Below, piece by piece: positions 34,594-42,739 of a DNA stretch of 64,000 bases; the first letter of the stretch is position 1; each line of letters starts with the position of its first letter. The DNA is from CAWJPW01 sp963844845 (GTDB lineage: Bacteria; Acidobacteriota; Thermoanaerobaculia; Thermoanaerobaculales; Sulfomarinibacteraceae). The stretch spans positions 186,001-250,000 of the forward strand of contig CAWJPW010000001.1 of NCBI GenBank assembly GCA_963844845.1. Reading direction: 5' to 3'. Under the pieces are notes generated by a model that did no database searches, had not been told where the DNA came from, and saw only the letters and a program-made list of their open reading frames with translations. Position numbers and translations under genes: made by a program.

Positions 34594-35637
34594 ATGAGCG
34601 ACCTCAGCACCGCTGCCTGGCGCCCTGGATACCTCGAGCTCGCCCGCCGCGGTGAGCTGGCGGAGCGGGCGCGCCTCCTCGACCTGCTCCTGGCTTCGTG
34701 CACCGTGTGCCCGCGGAGCTGCCACGTGGACCGCCGCATCGAGGTGGGGAGGTGCGCCACCGGCACGGACGCGGTGGTGGCCTCGTGGACGCCGCACTTC
34801 GGTGAAGAGCCGGTGGTCTCCGGGAGCCGCGGCTCGGGCACCGTCTTCATGGGCAACTGCAACCTGCGCTGCGTCTTCTGCCAGAACTGGCAGATCTCGC
34901 AGCGCCCGCGCGCGATGGCGGAGGCGGGCATGTCGGCCGAGGAGCTGGCCGCGGTGTTCATAGAGCTCCAGGACTGCGGCTGCCACAACCTCAACTGGGT
35001 CTCGCCCTCGCACCAGGTCCCGCAGCTGGTGCGCAGCCTGGCCGCCGCGGTACCCCGCGAGCTCGCCCTGCCGGTGGTCTACAACAGCAACGGCTACGAC
35101 TCGGTGGAGGTCCTGCGGCTGCTTGACGGCGTCGTCGACGTCTTCATGCCCGACCTCAAGTACAGCGAGGCGGAGGTAGGCGCCGAGCTGTCAGGGGTCG
35201 ACGACTACCCCGAGCGTGCCCGCGCAGCGCTGACCGAGATGTTCCGCCAGGTTGGCGAAGGCTGGGACCTGGCGCCGGACGGGACTCTGCGCCGGGGTCT
35301 CCTGGTGCGTATGCTGGTGCTTCCAAACCAGCTGGCGGGGGTCGAAGAGAGCCTCGAGTGGATCTCCAGCACGCTCTCGCCACGCGTTGGCATCTCTCTG
35401 ATGGCCCAGTTCTTTCCGACCAATCTTACCACCCGATCCGGACGCTTTCCACTGCTTGAGCGACGGATCTCGGCGGGCGAGTGGGCACGCGCGCTCGAGG
35501 CGCTGGGGCGCCACATGGACGGCGACCACCACCTGGTACAGGATCACGACACCGCCTCCGAGTACTACCGCCCCGACTTCAGCGACCGCTCGGTGCCCTT
35601 TCGAGACATCCACGACTTCCTCTCCGAGGAGCCTTGA
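34594..35637 (+). CDS. Radical-SAM protein, PflX (COG1313) family
   Basis: This 347-residue protein is related to pyruvate-formate-lyase activating enzymes. The iron-sulfur/SAM motif is CNLRCVFC (CxxxCxxC) near residue 89, preceded by an N-terminal cysteine pair (CTVCPRSC) typical of this subgroup, which may bind another metal or cluster. A partner glycyl-radical enzyme is not encoded nearby, so the actual substrate is unknown. It heads a run with the acyltransferase-like gene and glpX, and this trio is bounded by the inverted repeat blocks. Confidence 0.82.
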   Translation: MSDLSTAAWRPGYLELARRGELAERARLLDLLLASCTVCPRSCHVDRRIEVGRCATGTDAVVASWTPHFGEEPVVSGSRGSGTVFMGNCNLRCVFCQNWQISQRPRAMAEAGMSAEELAAVFIELQDCGCHNLNWVSPSHQVPQLVRSLAAAVPRELALPVVYNSNGYDSVEVLRLLDGVVDVFMPDLKYSEAEVGAELSGVDDYPERARAALTEMFRQVGEGWDLAPDGTLRRGLLVRMLVLPNQLAGVEESLEWISSTLSPRVGISLMAQFFPTNLTTRSGRFPLLERRISAGEWARALEALGRHMDGDHHLVQDHDTASEYYRPDFSDRSVPFRDIHDFLSEEP

Positions 35638-35685
35638 GGGAGTGCGGTATCCTTGGCCAGCGCCCATGTCGAGGCCACGCGTCAC

Positions 35686-36426
35686 ATGAAGGACTTCCTG
35701 GTCTTCCTCCTGCTGCTCGGCACCAAGGTGGCGAGCCGGCTCTTCTTCCGCTTCCGCGTGGAGTGGGTCGGAACGGTCCCCGAACGCCCGTGGTCGGGGC
35801 TGCGGCTGGTGGCCATCCTCAACCACACCAGCCTCTACGAGCCGCTCCTCACCGGCGCAGCCGGCCTGCCCCTGCTCTGGGACATATCCCACCGCGGCGT
35901 CGTCCCGGTGGCCCGCAAGACGCTACGCCGGAACAACATCGGTCTTTTCTTCAAGCTCCTCGCCCGCCACGTCGTGGAGGTCACCAGGCTCCCCGACCAC
36001 ACCTGGCGCACTCTCCTCGAGCACATCGACGAGCGGGCCCTGGTGACGATCCTCCCAGAGGGGCGCATGAAGCGGCGCAACGGCCTCGACTCGGACGGAC
36101 GCCAGATGACGGTCCGCGGCGGTATCGCCGACATTCTCCGCACCATCCCCGGCGGCCGCATGCTCCTGGTGTACTCGGGCGGGCTGCACCACATCCAGGC
36201 CCCCGGAGAGCTGCTGCCGCGCCCATTTCGGACCATCCGCCTGCGCGTCGAGTCGCTGGACATCGCGGCGTACCGTGAGTCCATCCAGGAGGACGCCGGC
36301 GACATCGGGTTCAAGCGCGCCGTAATCGCCGACCTGGAGCACCGCCGCGACATCCTCTGTCCCACCACCCCGATCACCGACTCCCCCGACGCCCCCTCCC
36401 AACAGTCGGAGGCAGCGAGCGGCTGA
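35686..36426 (+). CDS. Lysophospholipid acyltransferase-like membrane protein
   Basis: This 246-residue protein resembles PlsC-type acyltransferases: a membrane-embedded N-terminus (FLVFLLLLGTKVASRLFF), a NHTSLYEP box near residue 50, and LPEGRMKR near residue 132 (EGR/S-type substrate box). The catalytic box is HX4E rather than the usual HX4D, which could alter or abolish activity. ATG 35686 is chosen because the upstream TTG 35653 lies inside a TATCCT -10-like site; neither has a good Shine-Dalgarno. It is 48 nt after the radical-SAM gene and 16 nt before glpX, so co-transcription is likely. Confidence 0.65.
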   Translation: MKDFLVFLLLLGTKVASRLFFRFRVEWVGTVPERPWSGLRLVAILNHTSLYEPLLTGAAGLPLLWDISHRGVVPVARKTLRRNNIGLFFKLLARHVVEVTRLPDHTWRTLLEHIDERALVTILPEGRMKRRNGLDSDGRQMTVRGGIADILRTIPGGRMLLVYSGGLHHIQAPGELLPRPFRTIRLRVESLDIAAYRESIQEDAGDIGFKRAVIADLEHRRDILCPTTPITDSPDAPSQQSEAASG

Positions 36427-36442
36427 TCCGCGAGGAGCTCCC

Positions 36443-37423
36443 ATGGACGTCAACCTCGAGCCCGACTTCCTGCGCGTCACTGAGCGCGCCGCCATCGCAG
36501 CCGCCCGCACCATGGGGTACGGCGACCCCGAGCTCTCGGACCGCGTCACAGTGGAGGCGATGCGCCGGGAGATGGACACGCTCCAGATCTCCGGCACCAT
36601 CGTGATCGGTGAGGGCGAGCGGGACAAGGCGCCCATGCTCTTCGTGGGCGAGCGCGTCGGCCTGGACCGCGACGGCAGCCTCGGCTACCCCCAGGTGGAC
36701 ATCGCGGTGGACCCCCTCGAGGGGACCAACCTGTGCATCAGCGGCACGAACGACGCCATCGCCGTCCTTGCCGCGGCGTCCCGCGGCGGCCTCCTGCATG
36801 CCCCCGACATCTACATGCAGAAGATCGTGGTAGGGCCTGCCGCCCGCGGCTCCATCGACATCGACGCCCCACCCGAGGAGAACCTCAGGCGCATCGCCGA
36901 CGCATTCGAAAGGAACCCTGAGGATCTCACCGTGGTGGTGATCGACCGCCCTCGCCACGCCGAGCTGGTGGCGCGCCTGCGGAGCGTCGGCAGCCGCATC
37001 AAGCTGATCCGCGACGGTGACCTCTCGGCCGGTGTCGCCGCGGCCATCCGCGGCACCGGAATCCACGCCATGATGGGAATCGGGGGCGCTCCTGAGGGAG
37101 TCCTGACCGCCGCTGCCATGCGCTGCCTCGGCGGCGAGATGCAGGGCCGTCTCGTGGCAACCGAAGACTGGCACCGCCGCCGCCTCTCAGAGCTCGGTAT
37201 CGAAGACGCCGGCCATGTCTACTCCACCGAGGAGCTGGCGGCCGGTCCCGACATCCTGTTCGTGGCCTCCGGCGTTACCAAGGGGGACCTCCTCGAGGGC
37301 GTCCGCTTCCTCGGCGGCGGGGTCCGCGTGTCCTCGATTCTGATGTCGCTGGAGTCCCGCACGGTCCGCTTTGTCGACACCGTCTACATGGCCGAGGGGG
37401 GGCGATTGGAGGTGGCGCGGTAA
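36443..37423 (+). CDS. glpX: Fructose-1,6-bisphosphatase, class II
   Basis: This metal-dependent phosphatase converts fructose 1,6-bisphosphate to fructose 6-phosphate in gluconeogenesis. The 326 residues match class II (GlpX) length, with metal-site segments GEGERDKAPML and VDIAVDPLEGTN near residues 56 and 88, and GIGGAPEGVLTAAA near 210. GAGGAGC precedes the ATG. In some bacteria GlpX also has sedoheptulose-bisphosphatase activity; no Calvin-cycle genes are here to suggest that. Confidence 0.92.
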   Translation: MDVNLEPDFLRVTERAAIAAARTMGYGDPELSDRVTVEAMRREMDTLQISGTIVIGEGERDKAPMLFVGERVGLDRDGSLGYPQVDIAVDPLEGTNLCISGTNDAIAVLAAASRGGLLHAPDIYMQKIVVGPAARGSIDIDAPPEENLRRIADAFERNPEDLTVVVIDRPRHAELVARLRSVGSRIKLIRDGDLSAGVAAAIRGTGIHAMMGIGGAPEGVLTAAAMRCLGGEMQGRLVATEDWHRRRLSELGIEDAGHVYSTEELAAGPDILFVASGVTKGDLLEGVRFLGGGVRVSSILMSLESRTVRFVDTVYMAEGGRLEVAR

Positions 37424-37582
37424 GGGGAAACGGAGACGGGAGAAGGAAGACGAGAAAGGCATCCTCCGCCCACCCCCGTCGATCGTGAGGGGGCGGAGGA
37501 ACTCCGGTGAGGTCGTAGCATTCTCCGGCGTCCGGCTCCGTTCTCCGGGGCCCGGATCCCGGGGGCGGAGGTGATCCCGTCA

Positions 37583-37700
37583 GGGCACGCCGCCGTGCGA
37601 AGCCACGGCCGGCTGCGAGGGAGGGACCCGGCGTACGCTTGCGTGCGCTCGGGGCCCGACCGAGTAGCCGGAAGGCCGCGAAGCGGCCGGCGTGCCCCGG
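37583..37700 (-). repeat. Foldback element B1, copy 2 (inverted)
   Basis: It reads as the reverse complement of 33592-33704: GGGCACGCCG... at the left end and CGGCCGGCGTGCCCC at the right, with GCCGCGAAGCGGC and GTACGCTTGCGTGC hairpins inside. It abuts the inner end of the right repeat block. Confidence 0.7.
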
Positions 37701-37701
37701 A

Positions 37702-38270
37702 GAACCCCAGAATCCCATGGCCCCATCTCCGTCGCCGCAGGCGACGGGACCGGGCGGGGGGGTGGGACACGGCGTCGTGAAGGGGAGTGGCGGGCGGCTT
37801 CGTCGCGAGGCCCGCGAGGTGGTGCTCCCTGGGGCGGCGTAGCCGACTCAGGGGGCGCCGCATCGCGGGCCGCAGCAGACGCCGCAGGAGCCACTCCCCG
37901 GGACGCGCCAAAGCCGCGGCCCAGCCGCCGTCAGGCGGCAGACGCTTCCATGGCCTGCTGCAACGGCAGGAGTCGCGCCGCCGGCGGTTCTCTGGGTGCG
38001 ATTCGCGACCGAGCCGAGGAGGCATTGGCCTCGTGGCCATGCCGACGAAGGCGACGGAACGAAGCGCGGCCAGAGGGCCGGCGCCGGCGCGACCTATACA
38101 TTTCAGAGAGAGTGGGATCTCTCTACCCTCCCGGAGCAGGCCCTCGCGCGCACCGGGCCGCCGGGGCACGCCGCCGCGCCGAAGGCGCGGCCGGACGCGC
38201 GCGGGTCGCCGGCGCGTCCAGCCGGTGGCCGGTGCGTGGCCGAAAGGCCGCGAAGCGGCCGGCGTGTCCC
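37702..38270 (-). repeat. Right copy of the inverted ~0.57-kb composite repeat
   Basis: It is the reverse complement, module by module, of 33592-34160, ending in a B1 copy (38162-38270). Together the two blocks bracket 34161-37701, which holds the radical-SAM, acyltransferase and glpX genes. It has no transposase and no conserved reading frame. Confidence 0.82.
38162..38270 (-). repeat. Foldback element B1, copy 3 (inverted)
   Basis: It carries the same ends (GGGGCACGCCG and CGGCCGGCGTGTCCC) and inner hairpins as the other copies and is the outer end of the right repeat block. The middle arm is more diverged. Confidence 0.68.
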
Positions 38271-38311
38271 GGCGCCTCCCCGGCTCTGGGAATGCGCGCG
38301 GGGATCGCGTG

Positions 38312-38317
38312 TACTAT
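38312..38317 (+). promoter_or_regulatory. -10-like TACTAT giving a leaderless start at 38325
   Basis: TACTAT ends 8 nt before GTG 38325; no ribosome site intervenes. This rejects the much longer open frame that starts at 37692 inside the repeat block. Confidence 0.5.
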
Positions 38318-38324
38318 CGAACAC

Positions 38325-39062
38325 GTGGATGGCCTGTTGCAGCTCTCCGGTCACGCCGCGCTGGTCACCGGCGGCGGCACGCGGCTGGGGAAGGCGTTCA
38401 CGCTTGGCATCGCCCGCTCCGGTGCGGACGTGGCCGTCCACTACCACTCTTCGGCACATGGCGCCGACGAGGCCGCTGCAGAGGCTCGCCGGGCCGGCGT
38501 CCGCGCCGTCACCCTCCAGGCCGACCTCGCCGATCCGGAAGCGGCGGCCGCCCTCGTCAGGCGCGCCGTGGAGGCCCTCGGCGACGTCGACCTGCTGGTG
38601 AACAACGCCGCCATCTTCGAGGAGGGCGGTCCCCTCGACACCACCCTCGACACCTGGCGCCGGCACCTCGATCTCAACCTCACCGCACCGTTTCTGCTCA
38701 CCCAGGCCCTCGCCCGCCACCTCGACGGGCGCTCCGGCGCGGTGGTCAACATCCTCGATTGGCGCGCGCTGCGCCCCGGTCCCGACCACCTCGCCTACAC
38801 GGTGAGCAAAGCCGCGCTGGCCGCCACCACCCGCAGCCTCGCCCAGACCCTCGCGCCCTCCCTCCGCGTCAATGCGGTGGCGCCCGGCGCCATCCTGCCG
38901 CCGGTGGCCGAGGAGAGCGGTCCCGAAGCCCTGGCGCGGATTCCCTCCGCCCGCTGGGGCGAGGTCGACGAGGTCGTCGGCGCCGTGCTCTTTCTCCTCG
39001 CCGGCCCGGCCTACATCACTGGTGAGGTGCTGCACGTGGACGGCGGCCGCCATCTCAGCTGA
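38325..39062 (+). CDS. folM: Short-chain dehydrogenase, pteridine reductase/FolM-like
   Basis: This NADPH-dependent reductase is predicted to reduce dihydromonapterin or dihydrofolate. The 245 residues contain the nucleotide-binding TGGGTRLG (the Arg-containing variant seen in pteridine reductases), NNAA, and the catalytic YTVSK (Tyr-x3-Lys) near residue 155. It is followed after 17 nt by folB and then folK, so a folate-pathway role is more likely than a generic SDR. The start is GTG 38325. Confidence 0.78.
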   Translation: MDGLLQLSGHAALVTGGGTRLGKAFTLGIARSGADVAVHYHSSAHGADEAAAEARRAGVRAVTLQADLADPEAAAALVRRAVEALGDVDLLVNNAAIFEEGGPLDTTLDTWRRHLDLNLTAPFLLTQALARHLDGRSGAVVNILDWRALRPGPDHLAYTVSKAALAATTRSLAQTLAPSLRVNAVAPGAILPPVAEESGPEALARIPSARWGEVDEVVGAVLFLLAGPAYITGEVLHVDGGRHLS

Positions 39063-39079
39063 AACTGGAGGAGCTCCAG

Positions 39080-39448
39080 ATGCCCCAGGACCGCATCATC
39101 ATCAGCGATCTCCTGGTCCGAGGGATCCTCGGCGTGAACCCCTGGGAGCGCCACACCCCCCGCGACATCCTGATCAACCTGGAGCTCGTCACCGACGTGC
39201 GGGCGGCTGGGACGAGCGATGACATCGCCGACGCCGTGAACTACCGCACGGTGGCGAAACGCGTCATCGCACTGGTGGAAGAGAGCAGCCGCCTCACCGT
39301 GGAGGCGCTCGCCACCGACGTTGCGCGGGCCTGCCTCGAGGAGCCGCAGGTCGTCAGGGTCCGCGTGCGAGTTGACAAGCCGGGCGCCATCCGCTTCTCC
39401 CGCTCGGTGGCGGTGGAGATCGAGCGGAGCCGTGAGGACCTTGACTGA
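39080..39448 (+). CDS. folB: Dihydroneopterin aldolase
   Basis: This enzyme cleaves dihydroneopterin to 6-hydroxymethyl-dihydropterin in folate synthesis. The 122 residues match FolB length and contain RGILGVNPWERHTPRDILINLEL near the start and NYRTVAKRV around residue 55, with the conserved catalytic Lys near residue 100. TGGAGGAG lies upstream of the ATG. Its last 17 nt overlap folK, which it precedes, and the two steps are consecutive in the pathway. Confidence 0.9.
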   Translation: MPQDRIIISDLLVRGILGVNPWERHTPRDILINLELVTDVRAAGTSDDIADAVNYRTVAKRVIALVEESSRLTVEALATDVARACLEEPQVVRVRVRVDKPGAIRFSRSVAVEIERSREDLD

Positions 39449-39953
39449 GAAGGCCTACGTCGCACTGGGTTCGAACATCGCGGCCCGCAGCAACCTCCCC
39501 CGCGCCGCCGCCCGCCTCGCCCTGCTCGGCCCGCCAGTGGCCGTTTCTCGTGTCTATTGCACCCGGCCGGTAGGCCCGCCGGGACAGCCGCCGTTCCTCA
39601 ACGGCGCCTTCCTCCTGCTCACCGACCTCACTGCACCGCAGCTGCGGCAGGCCCTCCGAACGATCGAGACGGACCTCGGCCGGGTCCGCAGCCGCAACCG
39701 CTACGCCCCCCGGCCCATCGACCTCGACCTCTGCCTTCTCGGGAGCACGATCCTACGACGGGCCCGCTGGCGACTCCCCGACCCCGACCTGCTCACCCGA
39801 CCCTACCTCGCCCGCATCATGGCCGAACTCGACCCGGGGTTTTGCCATCCCATCACCGGCGAGACCCTCGGAGACCTCGCCGCACGGCTCACCGCGGGCA
39901 GACCCGCGACAGTGGACGGGTCCGCCAGCGCGGCCCTCGCAGCGCTCGTGTGA
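39432..39953 (+). CDS. folK: 6-hydroxymethyl-dihydropterin pyrophosphokinase
   Basis: This enzyme transfers pyrophosphate from ATP to 6-hydroxymethyl-dihydropterin. The 173 residues begin with YVALGSN and carry the HPPK signature RNRYAPRPIDLDLCLLG near residue 82. GTG 39432 is chosen (TTG 39441 also fits); either overlaps the folB end, implying coupling. No folP, folC or folE is in the window. Confidence 0.9.
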   Translation: MRTLTEKAYVALGSNIAARSNLPRAAARLALLGPPVAVSRVYCTRPVGPPGQPPFLNGAFLLLTDLTAPQLRQALRTIETDLGRVRSRNRYAPRPIDLDLCLLGSTILRRARWRLPDPDLLTRPYLARIMAELDPGFCHPITGETLGDLAARLTAGRPATVDGSASAALAALV

Positions 39954-39980
39954 TCCGCACCCTTCTTCTCCTGCGACCCG

Positions 39981-39986
39981 TAGAAT
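39981..39986 (+). promoter_or_regulatory. -10-like TAGAAT before the SpoIIE phosphatase gene
   Basis: TAGAAT ends 9 nt before ATG 39995. GGAG overlaps this spacer, so the transcript is either leaderless or has a minimal leader. Confidence 0.42.
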
Positions 39987-39994
39987 GGAGAACG

Positions 39995-42739
39995 ATGACG
40001 ACCCGCGTCCGCCTCGTGCTCATCTCGGTGCTTGCCGCAGCCACCCTCACCTATCTCGTGCCGGTGGTCTACTCCACCCTCACTCAACCGCCTTCGTTGG
40101 ACGACAGCGGCTTCGTGGCGACGATCAGGGGGGGCGCCCTCACAGTGGTCTCGGTGACCGCTCAGAGCCCGTCGGGGGAGCCCACTCCGGCAGCAGCAGC
40201 CGGCCTTGTCAAGGGCGATCGTATCCTCGACGTGGGCGGCCCCGAGGGCGAGCTCCGACCGATCCGCAGCCTCGCCGACTGGGGCGACGCACTCTCCGCG
40301 CTGCCGCCGCAAGGCCCATGGCGCGTCCTGGCGGTCCAACCCCCTGCTGCGTCCCGGATTCTGACGATCCACCCCAGGCCCGACCAGCGATTCGCTCGGC
40401 GCCTCTGGTTCGGCGCCGTGCTTCCGCTGCTGGCAGTGGCGACTGCGTTCTTCCTCGGCTTCATGAAGCCCTCGAGCCGCCACGCGTTTCTGGCCTGCCT
40501 CCTCTTCCTCAGCTTCTCCTCGATCTTCACCGACAACTACCTCAGGCTCCCCGCCGGGTTGAGAGACTTCGCAGTTGTGTGGTCCGCCAGCCTCGGCGCC
40601 TTCATCGTCTACCTCTTCATGCACTTCTTCCTGGTGTTCCCCAGCGACTCGCCCATCGAGCGGCGTTTCGGCCGGCTGAAGATCGCGATGCTCGCCGCCA
40701 CCATCGCCTACTGGCTCTACGCGCTGGTCACGATGCTGCTCCTCCTCCACTCGTTCGCTGCCTTCTCGCGCTGGAGTGGCGGCGTCGGGCGATGGGCGCA
40801 GTGGGTGTACCTCGCCCTTTCGATCGGCATGTTCGTGGTCGGCCTCACCTCGTTGGTCCTCAACACGGTGCGCGCTCCCTCACGCGACGACCGCCGGCGC
40901 ATGGTCATCCTCCTGACCGGCACCGCGGCTGGGCTCCTGCCGATGGTGGGCGTCGGTTTCCTGGCACTGGCTCTGGGCTTCGAAAACCTGCCCTCTTGGC
41001 TGCTTGCGGTGGCGGTCTCCATGAGCGCTCTCTTCCCGCTCTCCTTCGTGTACGCCGTGCTCGTGCACCGGGCCCTGGGGATCCGGGTCATCGTGCGCCG
41101 CGGGCTGCAGTACGCCCTGGTGTCGCGGGGCTTCCTGGCGGTGGAGGCGTTGGCCGTGGCGGTCGGGTTCCTGTTCGCCGCCCGTCCCCTCCTCGAGCGG
41201 ATCATTCCCACCGGCGACATCGCCTGGATCATGGTGGCGACGGCGGCCGTCACCCTCGCCATGGCGGCGGGCCTTCGTCAGCTCAACCGCTGGGTGATGA
41301 GGATCATTGATCGTCACTTCTTCCGTGAGGCCTACGACGCAGAGCTGGTTCTCGCCGGCCTCGGCAGGACCACCCGCCAGCTCGCAGCCCGACCCGAGCA
41401 GCTCCTCGAGGTCGTCGCCGGAACCCTCGCCGAAACCCTTCACACCGGGAGCGTGGCCATTCTCCTCAAGGAGGTTGAAGGCCCGCGAGACGCCGCCACC
41501 TCCAGCCCCACGGCTCCAGGCGACCTTCGTTGTGTGCGCGTCCACACGCACCCTCAATCCAGCGCGGAAGCCGTGCGTCGGGCTGCTCCCTGCCAGGATC
41601 GTGTTCTTCCCGCTGCCAGTCGGGTGGCGCAGGCGATCTCCCGTTCCGCCGGAACAGACCCCCGCCCCGTCGAGCTGTTCCCCGGGCACCCCCTTCTTCT
41701 TCAACTCATGCACGGCGACCCCGCCGACGCCCAGGCGCTGCGTCGCCGCGAGGCGTCCTTCCTCGCGGACCTCGACGTTCACCTGATCCTACCCATCGCT
41801 ACCGGCGAGCGCGTGCTCGGCGCCATCGCCCTGAGCGGCAAGCTCTCAGAGGAGGCCTTCACCCGCCGCGACCGCGAGCTCCTCCAGACCGTCGCCAATC
41901 AGGTCGCTGTGACCCTCGACTACGCGCAGCTCATCGCGCAGGTGGCCGAGCGCGAACGGCTTCAGCATGAGATCGCCTTGGCCAAGGAGATCCAGGAGCA
42001 GCTGCTTCCCCGGGTCATGCCGGAGCTACCCGGGTGGGAGGTGAGCACTCTCCTGCTTCCGGCCCAGGAAGTCGCTGGCGACTTCTTCCAGCTCTACCCG
42101 GCCGAGGACGGCTCGCTCTCGCTGGTGGTGGGCGATGTCTCGGGCAAGGGACTACGGGCGGCCATGCTGGTGTCTCTTGTGCTCGGCGCCGTGAACGCGC
42201 TGGTGCGCGAGACCCGCGACCCCGCCGCCGTCCTCGACCGGCTCAACGACATCCTGTGCCCCCAGCTTCGACGGGCGGGCTTCGTCTCGTGTGCCTTCGC
42301 CCACCTCGACGCAGCCCACGCCGAGGTCACCTTCGCCAACGCCGGCCACATCTTCCCCCAGCAGCTCGAGGCGGCCACCGGCAGCTGGCACGAGCTGGCG
42401 GCACCGTTGCCCCGCCTCCCCCTGGGTGTGCGGCCGGGGCTCGAGTACCGCAACGCCCGCATCGCCCTCGGTCCTGGCGACCGCCTCGTGATCCTCTCGG
42501 ACGGTGTCGTCGAAGCTCAGTCCCCGGACGGCGAGCTCTTCGGCTTCGATCGGCTCCAGCAGGTTCTCGCCGCCGCCCAGGGCCCCGTCGCCGACATGGC
42601 GGCGCACGTGGTCCGGGCGGTCCAGGAGCACGTGGGCGGTGGGGCGCCGCAGGACGACATCTCCCTGGTGGTTCTCGGCCGCAACACCGCGCCGAAGGCG
42701 CCGACACTGGCCGCCGCAGCGGCGGGGGTGACGCCATGA
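39995..42739 (+). CDS. Membrane PP2C/SpoIIE-type phosphatase with PDZ-like and GAF domains
   Basis: This 914-residue signalling protein starts with a membrane anchor (LVLISVLAAATLTYLVPVVY) and a PDZ-like extracytoplasmic domain (about 30-120, with GLVKGDRILDVGG). Seven or so membrane segments follow (~140-430), a GAF-like domain (~460-640), a short coiled linker and a SpoIIE phosphatase domain (about 660-905). The metal-binding motifs are EVAGDFFQLYP, VVGDVSGKG, LVILSDGVVEAQ and PQDDISLVVLG. Such proteins usually dephosphorylate anti-sigma antagonists; no RsbW/RsbV-type partner is in the window. The stop overlaps tag by 4 nt. Confidence 0.85.
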   Translation: MTTRVRLVLISVLAAATLTYLVPVVYSTLTQPPSLDDSGFVATIRGGALTVVSVTAQSPSGEPTPAAAAGLVKGDRILDVGGPEGELRPIRSLADWGDALSALPPQGPWRVLAVQPPAASRILTIHPRPDQRFARRLWFGAVLPLLAVATAFFLGFMKPSSRHAFLACLLFLSFSSIFTDNYLRLPAGLRDFAVVWSASLGAFIVYLFMHFFLVFPSDSPIERRFGRLKIAMLAATIAYWLYALVTMLLLLHSFAAFSRWSGGVGRWAQWVYLALSIGMFVVGLTSLVLNTVRAPSRDDRRRMVILLTGTAAGLLPMVGVGFLALALGFENLPSWLLAVAVSMSALFPLSFVYAVLVHRALGIRVIVRRGLQYALVSRGFLAVEALAVAVGFLFAARPLLERIIPTGDIAWIMVATAAVTLAMAAGLRQLNRWVMRIIDRHFFREAYDAELVLAGLGRTTRQLAARPEQLLEVVAGTLAETLHTGSVAILLKEVEGPRDAATSSPTAPGDLRCVRVHTHPQSSAEAVRRAAPCQDRVLPAASRVAQAISRSAGTDPRPVELFPGHPLLLQLMHGDPADAQALRRREASFLADLDVHLILPIATGERVLGAIALSGKLSEEAFTRRDRELLQTVANQVAVTLDYAQLIAQVAERERLQHEIALAKEIQEQLLPRVMPELPGWEVSTLLLPAQEVAGDFFQLYPAEDGSLSLVVGDVSGKGLRAAMLVSLVLGAVNALVRETRDPAAVLDRLNDILCPQLRRAGFVSCAFAHLDAAHAEVTFANAGHIFPQQLEAATGSWHELAAPLPRLPLGVRPGLEYRNARIALGPGDRLVILSDGVVEAQSPDGELFGFDRLQQVLAAAQGPVADMAAHVVRAVQEHVGGGAPQDDISLVVLGRNTAPKAPTLAAAAAGVTP

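Larger units (their letters stand above)
37424..38324. other. 0.9-kb gap with heptad run, terminator-like hairpin and inverted repeat blocks
   Basis: The gap opens with a GRARACG-type heptad run (37424-37459) and a CCCCC...GGGGG hairpin (37472-37497) that may end the glpX transcript. It then holds an inverted B1 (37583-37700) and the right repeat block (37702-38270). Its end carries the -10 of the next gene. No credible gene was found. Confidence 0.7.

Noticed and set aside
37692..38324. N-terminal extension of the FolM-like protein through the right repeat block
   Set aside because: The extension is translated repeat DNA, and a -10 element lies directly before GTG 38325.
39464..39480. GGTTCGAAC resembling a tRNA T-loop
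   Set aside because: It encodes the LGSN motif of folK and has no tRNA context.
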